Part shown: piece after piece, positions 16,968-25,867 of the stretch
How positions within the stretch are numbered: position 1 is the first letter of the stretch
Layout of the letters: every line of letters begins with the position of its first letter
Assembly: GCF_026004075.1 (NCBI RefSeq)
Contig: NZ_BPIK01000001.1
Location: forward strand, 1,652,041-1,716,040
Origin: Meiothermus sp.
GTDB taxonomy: Bacteria > Deinococcota > Deinococci > Deinococcales > Thermaceae
Length of the DNA: 64,000 nt
Reading direction: 5' to 3'
Translations under genes and position numbers: made by a program
Notes under the pieces: generated by a model
What the model was told of the DNA's origin: nothing
The model's database searches: none
The model's input: only the letters and a program-made list of their open reading frames with translations

Positions 16968-18140
16968 CTACTTCAAGGTAATAGTGACCCCTCCAGGGTT
17001 GGGCACTTCGATGAGGGATTCTACTGGCATCCGGCCCTGCACGCGAACCCGAATGCGGTAAATACCGGGTTTGTCAAACTCCACCTGACCGGGAAGCTGG
17101 GCCACCTCGGTGTTAAGTGGCATCTTCGAACCCTCTGGGGTTTCTATGATCACCAGGCTCGCGCTGGGGCCTGGCGGCTGCAGGCGAAACTCAACCGGAT
17201 AAACCGTAGTCTGCGTCGAGGAGGGCACTCTCGAGCGAAGCCACAAGCCTGTGCCACCTAACAGCAACAATAAGGGAATCAGCCAAAGCCAGACCAAGGC
17301 CATACGGCGGCTGGGTAAGGGGGGTTCGACCACTTCAAAGGGAGGCTCGAGGCGCTCTTCGATGCGAATGCGGCGCGGGGGTGTAGCCGTTGGTGTGGAC
17401 ACAGCGGGTTCGGAGATATGAACTTTAAGACTCTTGCTATGGGCTGGCTTAAGGACGTCTTTCTGCTCTGCTTCCACAAGGACCTGCGCCTCGGATTCAT
17501 CAAGCACAGGAGGGGTTTCCCGCGAACTGTCCGCCCCTGCGGTCGAAAAAGGTTCACCCTTGGCTTGAGCAAGGTCTTGCCTAGGTGGAGCAGGCACCTC
17601 GAGCTGCTCTATTAATGCCGCGAACTCGAGCTGTCCTGTCGCATAGTTTTCCAGCGCTTCCCTCCAGGGCAGGGCGGGATAGGCCTCTCCTGCCAATACC
17701 TTGATGGTGTTAAGCAAGCCAACAAAATCCCATGTATGCTCGGGATTAGGCACCCCCACCCCACCCAACCAAACCCGGCTACCCCTGGCCCAAATAAGCT
17801 CTGGAATTATGTACCCAACGGGAATACCCTGTTCCTGCACCCGATTGAGCACCGTCAGAAGCTGCTTGCACCACTGGGTCAGCCGAGCAAGCTCAACTCG
17901 CCCGGCCAGCCAGGTGGTTCTGACCGCCCCGACAGGAATCTCGGCAATCCAGGCTTTTTCTTCGCAGTCTACCCAGGAAAGGGTATGGGGAATGGATAGC
18001 TTAGGCGGTGGTTCAGGCAAAGGCTTGAACACCAGCACGTCTATACCTGTGCGCGCATCCTGACCTTCAAAGGCCTCCACTGCAGCTACCCCCGGGAGCG
18101 CTATGCGCTCCCGCAACAAGTAGTGCCCCAGGCTTTCCAT
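16968..18140 (-). CDS. Kinase-like (probable pseudokinase) membrane protein
   Basis: A 390-aa protein. Residues 1-190 resemble a diverged Ser/Thr kinase fold (MESLGHYLLRERI start, GIPVGYIIPELIWARGSRVWLGGVG in place of the catalytic loop region), but no HRD or DFG motif is visible, so it is probably inactive. A Pro/Ser-rich linker follows, then one transmembrane segment at about 283-303 (MALVWLWLIPLLLLLGG) and an external beta domain (YPVEFRLQPPG, FDKPGIYRIRVRVQG) resembling PEGA-like repeats. Possible cell-envelope sensor; partner unknown. Confidence 0.55.
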   Translation of the reverse strand: MESLGHYLLRERIALPGVAAVEAFEGQDARTGIDVLVFKPLPEPPPKLSIPHTLSWVDCEEKAWIAEIPVGAVRTTWLAGRVELARLTQWCKQLLTVLNRVQEQGIPVGYIIPELIWARGSRVWLGGVGVPNPEHTWDFVGLLNTIKVLAGEAYPALPWREALENYATGQLEFAALIEQLEVPAPPRQDLAQAKGEPFSTAGADSSRETPPVLDESEAQVLVEAEQKDVLKPAHSKSLKVHISEPAVSTPTATPPRRIRIEERLEPPFEVVEPPLPSRRMALVWLWLIPLLLLLGGTGLWLRSRVPSSTQTTVYPVEFRLQPPGPSASLVIIETPEGSKMPLNTEVAQLPGQVEFDKPGIYRIRVRVQGRMPVESLIEVPNPGGVTITLK

Positions 18141-18355
18141 AAACGGCAGTATATCGCGCCGACGACAAATATTTGTAAGTATTGGGGCATACCATGCTCT
18201 TGCTGGCCGCAGCTTAGCAGGCTTCGGTCAGTCAGATACACTCGAGATAACTCCTGCAAACGACTCGCTTTTACCGAAAGGCATGGCCCTGTATTACTGT
18301 TTTGAATCGAGCACGTTGGTACATTAAACATAGATTTTGATCAAACAACTTTGCG

Positions 18356-18385
18356 TTGACACTATATTTTCACGAATCCTATAAT
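18356..18385 (+). promoter_or_regulatory. Consensus promoter of the 18443 gene
   Basis: TTGACA (18356-18361), 18-bp spacer, TATAAT (18380-18385): both hexamers are perfect. The rest of the 302-bp gap 18141-18442 shows only the AT-rich upstream region shared with the divergent minus-strand gene and no other coding signal. Confidence 0.9.
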
Positions 18386-18442
18386 CACATTAGAAAAGTC
18401 AACCGTTACCCTCAGAAGGGTTCTGCGTTGAAAGGAGCTAGG

Positions 18443-18811
18443 ATGGAGTACAAGGTGACCCTCTCCACCGAAGAGATTGTGCGCGGTCTCAAACACTATC
18501 GCCGTATTGCCAAGCAGGATGTTCTTCGGGCCCCGGAGACACCGAACCCCGATGTCTTTCGCATGCACGCCGAAGCCCGACGCGAAATCTATGCCAAACT
18601 GGCCGAGGTGGCCGAAACCGAAGGCCCCGATGCAGTTGTTAGTCAGGCCCTCGAGCTGTACCAGCAGCTACCCTTCGTAACCGGCACCGCCGAAGACGCG
18701 CACCCCGAGATCAAGGGCCAGGAAAATGCCCTCGAGAACTTCTTCCTGATGATCGGCCTCGACCCCAAAATTCGCCGGGAGGCCCGCAAGGCCCGCAAGC
18801 CCTTACAATAA
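18443..18811 (+). CDS. Conserved-looking helical hypothetical protein
   Basis: 122 aa from the ATG at 18443, which has AAAGGAGCT upstream; the ORF extends further upstream but that part overlaps the promoter. Almost entirely helical and charged (EEIVRGLKHYRRIAKQDVLR, RREIYAKLAEVAE, PKIRREARKARKPLQ). I do not recognise the family. The strong consensus promoter suggests high expression. It is followed by the UDG gene 72 bp later. Confidence 0.7.
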   Translation: MEYKVTLSTEEIVRGLKHYRRIAKQDVLRAPETPNPDVFRMHAEARREIYAKLAEVAETEGPDAVVSQALELYQQLPFVTGTAEDAHPEIKGQENALENFFLMIGLDPKIRREARKARKPLQ

Positions 18812-18883
18812 CGACTCTGGGCAGGGGTACGGGGGATACCCGCACCCCGGTTGTGACTGTTGTTCTCTAGCTTGCTTCTTGCC

Positions 18884-19501
18884 ATGAATCTCGAACTGCT
18901 CGCTGCTCAAGCCAAAGCCTGTACGGCCTGTGGTTTGGCCAAAAACCGCACCCACGTCGTCTTTGGGGAAGGAAACCCCGACGCCAAACTCATGATTGTG
19001 GGCGAGGGGCCGGGTGAAGACGAAGACTTGCAGGGACGGCCCTTTGTAGGGCGCAGCGGACAACTGCTCGATAAAATCCTCGAGGCCGCCGGAATCCCCC
19101 GCGCCAGCGTCTATATTGCCAACATCGTCAAGTGCCGCCCACCGGGGAACCGTGCACCCGAGCCTTTAGAAGCCAAGACCTGCACCTCGCTCTGGCTGAT
19201 CAAGCAGATTCAGCTCATCAAGCCGCAGATCATCATCCCGCTAGGCGCCACCGCGCTCGAGTTCTTCGCGGGTGAAAAAATCCCCATAACCAAAGCCCGC
19301 GGTAAGTTTTTCGAGTGGCAGGGCATCAAAATTTTTCCCATGTTCCATCCGGCTTATCTGCTACGCAACCCTTCCCGCGAAGCTGGCAGCCCCAAACACC
19401 TCACCTGGCAGGACATCCAACTGGTCAAAAAAACCCTCGACGAGCTCGGCCCCAAGCAGGGCCTTGAGATCAAGGCCGTAAGCCAAGAGTCGCTTTTTTG
19501 A
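18884..19501 (+). CDS. udg: Uracil-DNA glycosylase, family 4 (4Fe-4S)
   Basis: 205 aa from the ATG at 18884, the same length as Thermus TTUDGA. Motif 1 is GEGPGEDED (41-49) and motif 2 HPAYLLRNPS (155-164). Four cysteines C13, C16, C84 and C100 match the iron-sulfur ligands of the family. It removes uracil from DNA, important at high temperature where cytosine deaminates fast. The longer ORF from 18860 lacks support. Confidence 0.95.
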   Translation: MNLELLAAQAKACTACGLAKNRTHVVFGEGNPDAKLMIVGEGPGEDEDLQGRPFVGRSGQLLDKILEAAGIPRASVYIANIVKCRPPGNRAPEPLEAKTCTSLWLIKQIQLIKPQIIIPLGATALEFFAGEKIPITKARGKFFEWQGIKIFPMFHPAYLLRNPSREAGSPKHLTWQDIQLVKKTLDELGPKQGLEIKAVSQESLF

Positions 19502-19542
19502 GCCGCCCAAAGCCCCCCGATACCTTCATCCAGTCCTTCCAG

Positions 19543-20442
19543 ATGCCCTATTCCCGTGTTGGCCTTCTTCACCTCCTGGTGGTGTACTTGGTCTGGAGCA
19601 GCACCTACCTGGCTTTCAAAATTGGCCTGCTGAACGGATTTGCACCCTTCTGGATGGGCGCCACCCGGTTTATCCCGGCGGCTTTGCTACTGCTCCTGTA
19701 TGCCCGCTGGCGTGGCTGGCAAATACTGCCAAGTCGCAACACGCTGGGCAAGCTGGCGCTTTCGGGTAGCCTGCTCTGGCTGGGTGGTACGGGCCTGATT
19801 CTCGTGGCTACCCAGTATGTGCCCTCGGGTTATGTGGCCTTGATGATCGCCACCACCCCCATCTGGGCTGCCACGCTCGAGGGCTTGCTAGATCGAAAGC
19901 GACCCTCGGGACTCCTAGTGCTGGGGCTGCTTATAGGTCTGCTGGGTATCCTGGCCCTCAACGTGCCCAAGCTGAGCACCGACGCACCCACCAACCTGCT
20001 GGCCTTCTCGCTGCTCTTGATTTCGCCGCTGATGTGGTCGAGCGGCACCATCTACACCCAGCGCCATATTGCCAGCGTGGAACCGGTGGTGATCTCGAGC
20101 TACCAGCAACTATTTGGAGGGCTGGGCTTCCTGCTCATCTCCATCGCGCTGGGTGAGCCCTGGCATACCCCCACCGCCCTGGGCTGGGCTAGCAACCTGT
20201 ATCTGATCGTCTTTGGCTCCCTGATCGCCTACACCTCGTACATCCTGGCGGTGCGACTGCTACCTCTGAGCCTGGTAACCACCTACGCCTACATCAACCC
20301 GGTGATCGCCCTGCTGCTGGGCTGGGTCTTCCTGCGGGAACCCCTGGGAATCTGGACCTGGATTGGCGGCGCCCTGGTGCTGCTGGGGGTAGGGCTGGTT
20401 TTCCGCAGCCGTATGAAGCCCGCCGTTCAACCCGTTGTTTGA
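19543..20442 (+). CDS. EamA/DMT-family transporter
   Basis: About 299 aa from the ATG at 19543; a TTG at 19498 overlapping the udg stop is an alternative. Two EamA repeats giving about ten transmembrane helices, with LLVVYLVWSSTYLAFKIGLL at the start of repeat 1, FWMGATRFIPAALLLLL in helix 2 and AYINPVIALLLGWVFLREPL near the end of repeat 2, typical of drug/metabolite exporters. Substrate cannot be told. Confidence 0.9.
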   Translation: MPYSRVGLLHLLVVYLVWSSTYLAFKIGLLNGFAPFWMGATRFIPAALLLLLYARWRGWQILPSRNTLGKLALSGSLLWLGGTGLILVATQYVPSGYVALMIATTPIWAATLEGLLDRKRPSGLLVLGLLIGLLGILALNVPKLSTDAPTNLLAFSLLLISPLMWSSGTIYTQRHIASVEPVVISSYQQLFGGLGFLLISIALGEPWHTPTALGWASNLYLIVFGSLIAYTSYILAVRLLPLSLVTTYAYINPVIALLLGWVFLREPLGIWTWIGGALVLLGVGLVFRSRMKPAVQPVV

Positions 20443-20613
20443 ACAAGCGCGCTTCGGCCGCCTCTTCATAAACAAAGTGCCCTCCCATCTATTTCCTCCA
20501 TCCCAGAGGCTCCATAGCTGCACCGGCCGTTGGATGTGGCCGTGTAGCCTTTTAGTGATTTTTATCACTATACCCTGTTCGTGAATAAGTTCTCCGATTG
20601 CGATCCCATAGCA

Positions 20614-22119
20614 TCAGTGCTTAAAGTGGCGCGAGCCGGTAAAGACCATGGCGATACCCAGCTCGTTGCAGGCAGCGATCACCTCTTCATCCCGCTTGGC
20701 ACCGCCGGGTTGCACGATGGCCGTAACCCCTGCGGCGGCGGCAGCCCGCACCACATCGTCGAAGGGGAAGAAGGCTTCGGAGGCCAGCACCGCCCCCTTG
20801 GCCCGCTCGCCTGCGTTCTGGATGGCGCGCTCGGCAGCCCAGATGCGGCTCACCGCCCCCGTACCCAGCCCCACCGTGACCCCATCCTTGGCCAGCACCA
20901 CGTTGTTGGAACGGGTGTGCTTGCCCACATACCAGGCGAACTTGAGATCTAAGAGTTCCTGGGCCGTGGGGATGCGCTCGGTCACGTAGCGCAGGCTGAG
21001 TTCCTCCCAGCGCCGCATATCCCGATCCTGGGCCAGGAACCCGCCCGTTATGGGGCGAAACTCCCGCTGGTCGGCATGGGCTGGGGCCGCAACCAGCACC
21101 CGCAGGTCGGGCTTTTTGCTGCGGAACCACTCGAGGGCCTCCGGGCTCACCTCGGGGGCGATGAGCACCTCGAGGAAAGTTCCACGGGTGGCCATGGCGG
21201 TCTCGAGGTCTACCGGGCGGTTGAAGGCCACCACCCCCCCAAACACCGAGAGGGTATCGGCGTCGCGGGCGCGCTCCCAGGCGGTTTTGGGGTCGTCGGC
21301 CAGGGCCACCCCACAGGGGTTGGCGTGCTTGACGGCCACGCAGGCCGGCAGCTCAAACTCGCTCACCAGGCTCCAGGCCGCGTCGGCGTCGGCGTAGTTG
21401 TTGAAGCCCATGGGCTTGCCGGCCAGCACCCGGGCGTGGAGCACCGGGCCTCTCTGGCCCTCGAGGGCGTACAGCGCCGCTTCCTGGTGGGGGTTCTCCC
21501 CGTAGCGCAGCTCCACCGGCAGGCGCTCGAGGCTCAAAAGCTGGGTCTGGGGGAACTTCTCAAAAGCCAAAAAGTCGGCGATGGCCGCGTCGTAGGCCGC
21601 GGTGTGGGCAAAGGCTTTATACGCCAGCCTGCGGCGAAACTCGCTGCTAACGCCGGTACGCAAGGCCTGCAGCACCTCGGGGTAGTCGGCCGGGTCACAC
21701 ACCGGCAACACCGCCTGGTGGTTCTTGGCCGCGGCCCGCAGCATGGCCGGCCCCCCGATGTCGATGTTCTCGAGGCACTCCTCAAACGAAGCCCCTCGAG
21801 CCAGGGTCTCCCGGAACGGATACAGGTTGACACACAGCAGGTCAATCCGGCGGATGCCCTGGGCCTGCAACTCGGCCTCGTGCTCGGGGCGCTTGGTCGC
21901 CAGCAGCCCGGCATGAATGCGGGGGTGAAGGGTCTTGACCCGCCCGTCCAGAATCTCGGGAAAGCCTGTCACCTCGGAGACATACGTCACCTCCAGCCCC
22001 GCCGCCTGTAGGGTTTTGTGGGTTCCGCCCGTGGAAACCAGCTCAAAGCCCAGCTCCGCCAGGCCCCGCGCAAACTCCACCAGACCTGCCTTGTTCGATA
22101 CCGACAAAAGCGCACGCAT
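20614..22119 (-). CDS. purH: AICAR transformylase/IMP cyclohydrolase
   Basis: A 501-aa bifunctional enzyme for the last two steps of IMP synthesis. The N-terminal MGS-like cyclohydrolase domain has STGGTHKTLQAAG and GRVKTLHPRIHAGLL; the transformylase domain has RYGENPHQEAALYA, GFNNYADADAAW, the catalytic KHANPCG and SEAFFPFDD. Ends VFTGSRHFKH as in the family. Divergent from yqeY. Confidence 0.97.
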   Translation of the reverse strand: MRALLSVSNKAGLVEFARGLAELGFELVSTGGTHKTLQAAGLEVTYVSEVTGFPEILDGRVKTLHPRIHAGLLATKRPEHEAELQAQGIRRIDLLCVNLYPFRETLARGASFEECLENIDIGGPAMLRAAAKNHQAVLPVCDPADYPEVLQALRTGVSSEFRRRLAYKAFAHTAAYDAAIADFLAFEKFPQTQLLSLERLPVELRYGENPHQEAALYALEGQRGPVLHARVLAGKPMGFNNYADADAAWSLVSEFELPACVAVKHANPCGVALADDPKTAWERARDADTLSVFGGVVAFNRPVDLETAMATRGTFLEVLIAPEVSPEALEWFRSKKPDLRVLVAAPAHADQREFRPITGGFLAQDRDMRRWEELSLRYVTERIPTAQELLDLKFAWYVGKHTRSNNVVLAKDGVTVGLGTGAVSRIWAAERAIQNAGERAKGAVLASEAFFPFDDVVRAAAAAGVTAIVQPGGAKRDEEVIAACNELGIAMVFTGSRHFKH

Positions 22120-22220
22120 ACGGCAGAATCATACCCTTCACAAAGCCCTCTTTTGAAACCCGCCGGGGCAATGGCACCTTTACAACGGTCTGCTGACCCA
22201 GTAAGGGCTAAACTGAATCC

Positions 22221-22619
22221 ATGAACGCATCCATTTACGAAGCCATCAAAAAGGAGATCGTCGAAGCCATGAAGCGCGGCGACACCGCCACCCGCGACTA
22301 CGCCAGGGTGGTCAAGGCCGAGCTCGACCGCAAGGGCGATGGAAGGCCGCTGCCCGACGCCGACGCGGTCAAAATTCTCAAGGCCCTGCGGGTTACCGCC
22401 GAGGAAAACCAGAACGCCTTCGAGTTGGCCTTCCTGGACAGATACCTGCCTCAGGAGATGAGCGAGTCGGAAATTGAAGCCTGGATCAGGGCCAACGTAG
22501 ACTTCGCTTCGCTCAAGTCGCCCATGGCCGCCATCGGCATCGTGACCAAGGCCCTGGGCCCCGCCGCCCCGGGGGATCGGGTGAAAAAAGTAGTGGAGAA
22601 AATAGTAGCCCAGGCATAG
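22221..22619 (+). CDS. yqeY: GatB/YqeY domain protein
   Basis: A 132-aa YqeY-type protein: early DTATRDYARVVKAELDRK, then AFELAFLDRYLPQEMSESEIEAWI and the C-terminal DRVKKVVEKIV. It resembles the tRNA-binding tail of GatB. The role of free YqeY is not settled; it may act in tRNA amidation. Just upstream of rnpB. Confidence 0.9.
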   Translation: MNASIYEAIKKEIVEAMKRGDTATRDYARVVKAELDRKGDGRPLPDADAVKILKALRVTAEENQNAFELAFLDRYLPQEMSESEIEAWIRANVDFASLKSPMAAIGIVTKALGPAAPGDRVKKVVEKIVAQA

Positions 22620-22645
22620 CCAGCAATCTGCTACAATAAGCGATT

Positions 22646-23010
22646 GGGAAGAGGGCGCAGCCGCTGGTGGAAACACCAGAGGAAAGTCCGGGCAGCACAG
22701 GGCATGATGCCAGCTAACGGCTGGGCGGGGTAACCCGACGGAATAGTGCAACAGAAAGCAGACGGCCCTCGCCCCAAAGCGAGCGGTCAAGGTGAAACGG
22801 TGCGGTAAGAGCGCACCAGTGCCCCTGGTAACAGGGGCAGCTAGGCAAACCCCATCTGCTGCAAGTCCCACGTCCCGCTTAGGCGGGGCGACACGCCAGG
22901 GAGAACTGACCCGGTTCGCTACGACCTGCGGTAGGGACGCTTGAGGTGAGCGGCGACGCTCATCCCAGAGAGATGGCTGCGGAAACAGAACCCGGCTTAC
23001 GCCTCTTCCC
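22646..23010 (+). ncRNA. rnpB: RNase P RNA (type A)
   Basis: About 365 nt. Conserved regions GAGGAAAGTCCGGGC (CR-I), ACAGAAAGCAGACGG, GGTGAAACGGTGCGGTAAGAG, GCAAACCCCAT and ACAGAACCCGGCTTA (CR-V) are present in order, and the 5' GGGAAGAGG pairs with the 3' CCTCTTCCC (P1). It is the catalytic RNA that trims tRNA 5' leaders. TACAAT at 22632-22637 may be the -10 box. Confidence 0.97.
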
Positions 23011-23026
23011 AACCTCAACTTTTCTG

Positions 23027-23067
23027 GCCAACCCCTGACCTTTATGGGTTAGGGGTTGGCTTTTTTT
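23027..23067 (+). terminator. Terminator of rnpB
   Basis: GCCAACCCCT (23027-23036) pairs with AGGGGTTGGC (23051-23060), followed by seven T. Confidence 0.95.
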
Positions 23068-23180
23068 GCACCAGCCAAGGCCACCCCTCGAGTATTAAGA
23101 CGACACCCCAAAGGCTCAGTTTCGGGCAGCCGCAGCGGAAATGTGCGGCTGGATAATGGCATTTTTACCGTCTAGAACAG

Positions 23181-23236
23181 TGTCACGCGACGACATAAAG
23201 GTGAAAATGAGAAACGACATAAAGGTAAATTTCTCA
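23181..23236 (+). repeat. Prophage right end with two transposase-binding sites
   Basis: Beginning at TGT (23181), two copies of ACGACATAAAGGT lie at 23190-23202 and 23214-23226, 24 bp apart. The second copy extends to AACGACATAAAGGTAAA, which is found inverted at the other prophage end. Two adjacent sites near the terminus mirror the R1-R2 arrangement of phage Mu. Confidence 0.8.
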
Positions 23237-23330
23237 TGTATAACTATGCACAATTATCCACCTATTTTGTATAGTTTTGCACTATTCGCGTGAAACTTCA
23301 AAAGTCTGATTCCGAGTACCAACGTATTAG

Positions 23331-23766
23331 TTCCTCCCCGCTCTGAAGAGACGGGGCATCCCCGAAGGAGTTTTGTGATGTGGGCTTGGGCATGTTCCGA
23401 ACGCAGATGGAATACAAGGCCAAACGCTTCGGCACCCGGCTGGTCATCGCGGACCGATGGTATCCGAGCAGCCGTCTGTGTTCGGTCTGCGGTTGGAAGA
23501 ACGAAACGCTGAAGTTGCAAGATCGGGAATGGATCTGCCCGGAATGCGGTACGCGCCATGACCGCGATCTCAACGCGGCGCTCAACCTGAAACGGCTGGC
23601 AACCGCAACTGCCCTACCCGTGGCGAGCCCGTCCGGTAACGGCGGCACTGCGGCAGAGACGGTCTCTGCCGCAGGCGGGAAAGTCACGCCTGTCAGATAC
23701 GAAGAAGGTCAGCAAGACCCTTCGGGGCAGGAAAAGAACTGTGCGCACCTTCGCGCACGTTCTTGA
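23331..23766 (+). mobile_element. IS200/IS605-like remnant (internally deleted)
   Basis: At the left boundary CCCCGCTCTGAAGAGACGGGG can fold into a hairpin, as IS605-type ends do. It is followed directly by the 3' third of a tnpB gene. The size (about 430 bp) and the loss of tnpA and most of tnpB suggest an internally deleted, non-autonomous copy. It interrupts a tail gene. Confidence 0.55.
23347..23766 (+). pseudogene. tnpB: TnpB (OrfB) 3' fragment
   Basis: An open frame of about 140 codons encoding only the C-terminal part of TnpB: FRTQMEYKAKRFGTRLVIAD, RWYPSSRLCSVCGWKNE, CPECGTRHDRDLNAALNL (zinc ribbon and the last RuvC Asp). The N-terminal RuvC segments are missing. Near the end a one-base shift replaces the expected NVRTFAHVL by NCAHLRARS. 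It cannot be an active nuclease. This 3' region is where TnpB guide RNAs are usually encoded. Confidence 0.85.
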
Positions 23767-23982
23767 TAGCAGTGGTGCTCAGGTCAAGCAGCGGGGGGCC
23801 CTGCTTGTTGGCCGGGTAGATGGTCAGGCGGGCCTCGAGGCCGTTGAAGTTCGCCGGTATCCGCTCCCCGTTGGGGGATCGGTAGCTACGGGTGAACACC
23901 ACCCGGTAGGCGTAACCCAACACACCACGATGTATGGTGGGAAAGGCGGTCAGCTTTCCCCGTTCTGTAGGCATTTGGCCTC

Positions 23983-24141
23983 CTATTCGGCTGGTTTGGC
24001 CTCAAGATCTTTCAGCTTCTCCTGGAGCGCTTTTTCCCGCTCCAGGGCCGCCTCCAGCAAGGCCACGGCATAGGCGTGGTTGGTTTCGGCCTGGGCTAGC
24101 TTTTGGCCCAGGATTTGGATGGTGCGTTCTTTTTCGTCCAT
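23983..24141 (-). CDS. Small coiled-coil protein near tail fibre gene
   Basis: A 52-aa ORF (MDEKERTIQILGQKLAQAET start, ends EAKPAE) that is almost all heptad helix, between the tail fibre gene and the split tail gene. Its stop is followed by GGAGG and the ATG at 23974, and its start is 3 bp after the fibre stop. Probably a tail-fibre accessory or a trimerisation peptide. Confidence 0.6.
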   Translation of the reverse strand: MDEKERTIQILGQKLAQAETNHAYAVALLEAALEREKALQEKLKDLEAKPAE

Positions 24142-24143
24142 AG

Positions 24144-25244
24144 CTAGACAATTTCGAACTCAAGCCACCAGCTCATATTTGGTGGAATGGATATTGCTGA
24201 TCCTGAATCGTTTACTGCGTCGATGTAAATGATAACTGTACCTGTAAAAACATCACGTAGGTTGAAATTTGGCACGTGCTCCCCACCGGCATTGCTACTC
24301 GTCCAGGTAAAGGAATTGCTTACTCTCAGCTTCAACGCCGTGTTGCTCCAGAATCGTGCTCGGACTAGCCTCAATGTCTGGTTATTCAAATTAACGGGAA
24401 TCGTTTGGAGGGTTATACTAGTCCCACTATTCAGCGTTCCACCGCCGGTTCCGCCGACATTCCCGCTCACCGTGAATCGGCGCTGATGGTCGTATCGCCC
24501 TTTGATCGGAACATTCACATTGAATTCAAATCCACTCCATTGAACGACCGCAATCCCGTTGGCCACCATATTCACAACGCCATCGCTCACCCAGTTGAGC
24601 CCGGTGTCGTCGTCCCCGATGGCCAGGCTTATGAATGGCCCGCCGGAACCACCCTGCCGGTGGGCGAATATACGCTCGGTGTTAATAAGCTGGCCGGTCA
24701 TGGTGTCGCCAGCTTTGTTGAGTGGGGTATACCCAATGTTCGCCACCGCTGCCCCCGAGGCCAGCTTGGGCCCGGTAACAGACCCGTTGGCCAGGTGTGC
24801 GGTGAGGATGCTGCCGTCCCGCACGTCCTGGGCCAGCCGCCCGCCGCTGGTGAGCGTCGCCAACCCGGAGTTGCCCCCCCGCATGAGGTTGAGCGTGTGC
24901 ACCCATCGGCCCCCACCGGTGGCGGGCAGCACCCACAGCCCGTCGGCGGCGAGGGCCGAGGGGTTGTACAGGCGGTAGCGGCCGTATCCCTCGACATCCA
25001 CGACGTCGCCGTCGTTCATCCCAGCTAGGCTCTGCAGGGCCGCCAGAGAAGCCACTTTTTGGATTCGCTTGACTCCAGGGCCCTCTACCACCAGCCGCGA
25101 TTGGTGCAGATTTTCCGTGCGGTCGAACACGGCCTGGATGGCGGCCTCGAGCGGACCAATGGCCACCGGCTCGCTATTGCCCGCCAGCGGAAAGTTGGGG
25201 ATGCTGGCAGGGAAAATATTGTTTGGGGTCAGGGTTTTTGGCAT
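24144..25244 (-). CDS. Tail fibre protein
   Basis: 366 aa from the ATG at 25244 (AGGAGCGCAC upstream). The middle has phage fibre hallmarks: LTSGGRLAQDVRDGSILTAH, YTPLNKAGDTMTGQL (the phage_fibre_2 or T4 gp37-like repeat) and a C-terminal glycine- and serine-rich beta domain ending WWLEFEIV that probably binds the host surface. It corresponds in position to the Mu S gene. AT content rises in the 3' 600 bp, consistent with an exchanged receptor-binding tip. Confidence 0.8.
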   Translation of the reverse strand: MPKTLTPNNIFPASIPNFPLAGNSEPVAIGPLEAAIQAVFDRTENLHQSRLVVEGPGVKRIQKVASLAALQSLAGMNDGDVVDVEGYGRYRLYNPSALAADGLWVLPATGGGRWVHTLNLMRGGNSGLATLTSGGRLAQDVRDGSILTAHLANGSVTGPKLASGAAVANIGYTPLNKAGDTMTGQLINTERIFAHRQGGSGGPFISLAIGDDDTGLNWVSDGVVNMVANGIAVVQWSGFEFNVNVPIKGRYDHQRRFTVSGNVGGTGGGTLNSGTSITLQTIPVNLNNQTLRLVRARFWSNTALKLRVSNSFTWTSSNAGGEHVPNFNLRDVFTGTVIIYIDAVNDSGSAISIPPNMSWWLEFEIV

Positions 25245-25252
25245 GTGCGCTC

Positions 25253-25867
25253 CTAGGGGTACAGTTGTACAGGCGAGTCCCCCCACACCTGGCCAGGGGG
25301 GTCCCAAGTGAGGCCGGGCGGGTCCCAGGTCAAGGGTCCAAAGCTCACATAGGTGAGCTTGGCCAAACGGGTATGGGCCGCTTTGATTTGGTTGATGATA
25401 GCCAGGATTCTGCTGCGCTCATCCGGCGAGCCGTCGTAGCTCCGGGTGGCGGGGTAGATGAAAACATCAAACTCGCTCCAGCGCGCGCTATCATACGTCC
25501 AGACCGGGACAATCGCAGATGAGTAGCCAAGCTGTAGCAGGGCCAGTGACAGGCCGTACTCCGTGCCCGACCACCGCCAGAACTCCCAGGCGCCGACCAC
25601 GCGGGTGCGCCAGCTCTCGAGGCTCTCTCCCGGATACCGGATAAGGCCCCGCTCTGTGCCCAGGCGATTAAGTGCATCCTCCGGCGCCAAATGCACCCAG
25701 CGGGCCAGTAAGCCAGTAACAACCAAAGAGCTGTACTCGTCCAGCGCACGACCCCAGCCGGCCAGGAGCGCCCAACCCCGGTCTTTTTGCAGCCAGGGCG
25801 GGGCCAGCTCGGGCAGCCAGTCCTCGTAGAGCCGGACTTGGACTAAATCAATCTCCTGGCCCGGCAT
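25253..25867 (-). CDS. Tail protein at the Mu gp48 position
   Basis: A 204-aa protein between baseplate J and tail fibre, the position of Mu gp48/P2 I-type proteins that link the baseplate to fibres. Residues 40-110 (WGRALDEYSSLVVTG, ESLESWRTRVVGAWEFW) fit that family. The C-terminus has two copies of LTWDPPG. Two bases separate the start of the fibre gene's ribosome site from this stop. Confidence 0.65.
   Translation of the reverse strand: MPGQEIDLVQVRLYEDWLPELAPPWLQKDRGWALLAGWGRALDEYSSLVVTGLLARWVHLAPEDALNRLGTERGLIRYPGESLESWRTRVVGAWEFWRWSGTEYGLSLALLQLGYSSAIVPVWTYDSARWSEFDVFIYPATRSYDGSPDERSRILAIINQIKAAHTRLAKLTYVSFGPLTWDPPGLTWDPPGQVWGDSPVQLYP

Larger units (their letters stand above)
23282..23974 (-). 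pseudogene. Phage tail/baseplate accessory gene split by an IS605-like remnant
   Basis: The 5' part starts at the ATG at 23974 and reads 72 residues (MPTERGKLTAFPTIHRGVLG, then NGLEARLTIYPANKQGPPLL) to about 23759, in the style of phage domains that describe polymer-like ligands next to tail fibres. The reading frame then enters foreign sequence (23331-23758). On the far side an open segment ending YVGTRNQTFEVSRE and a TAG at 23284-23282 looks like the original C-terminus. The uninterrupted protein would be about 88 residues or slightly more. Confidence 0.55.

Noticed and set aside
21987-23018. A 343-codon minus-strand ORF over purH, yqeY and rnpB
   Set aside because: It overlaps the clearly identified RNase P RNA and two genes; composition is not protein-like.
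23240-23262. DnaA-box-like TTATCCACC near the prophage right end
   Set aside because: Only one copy, no AT-rich unwinding region or other boxes; it probably arose by chance.
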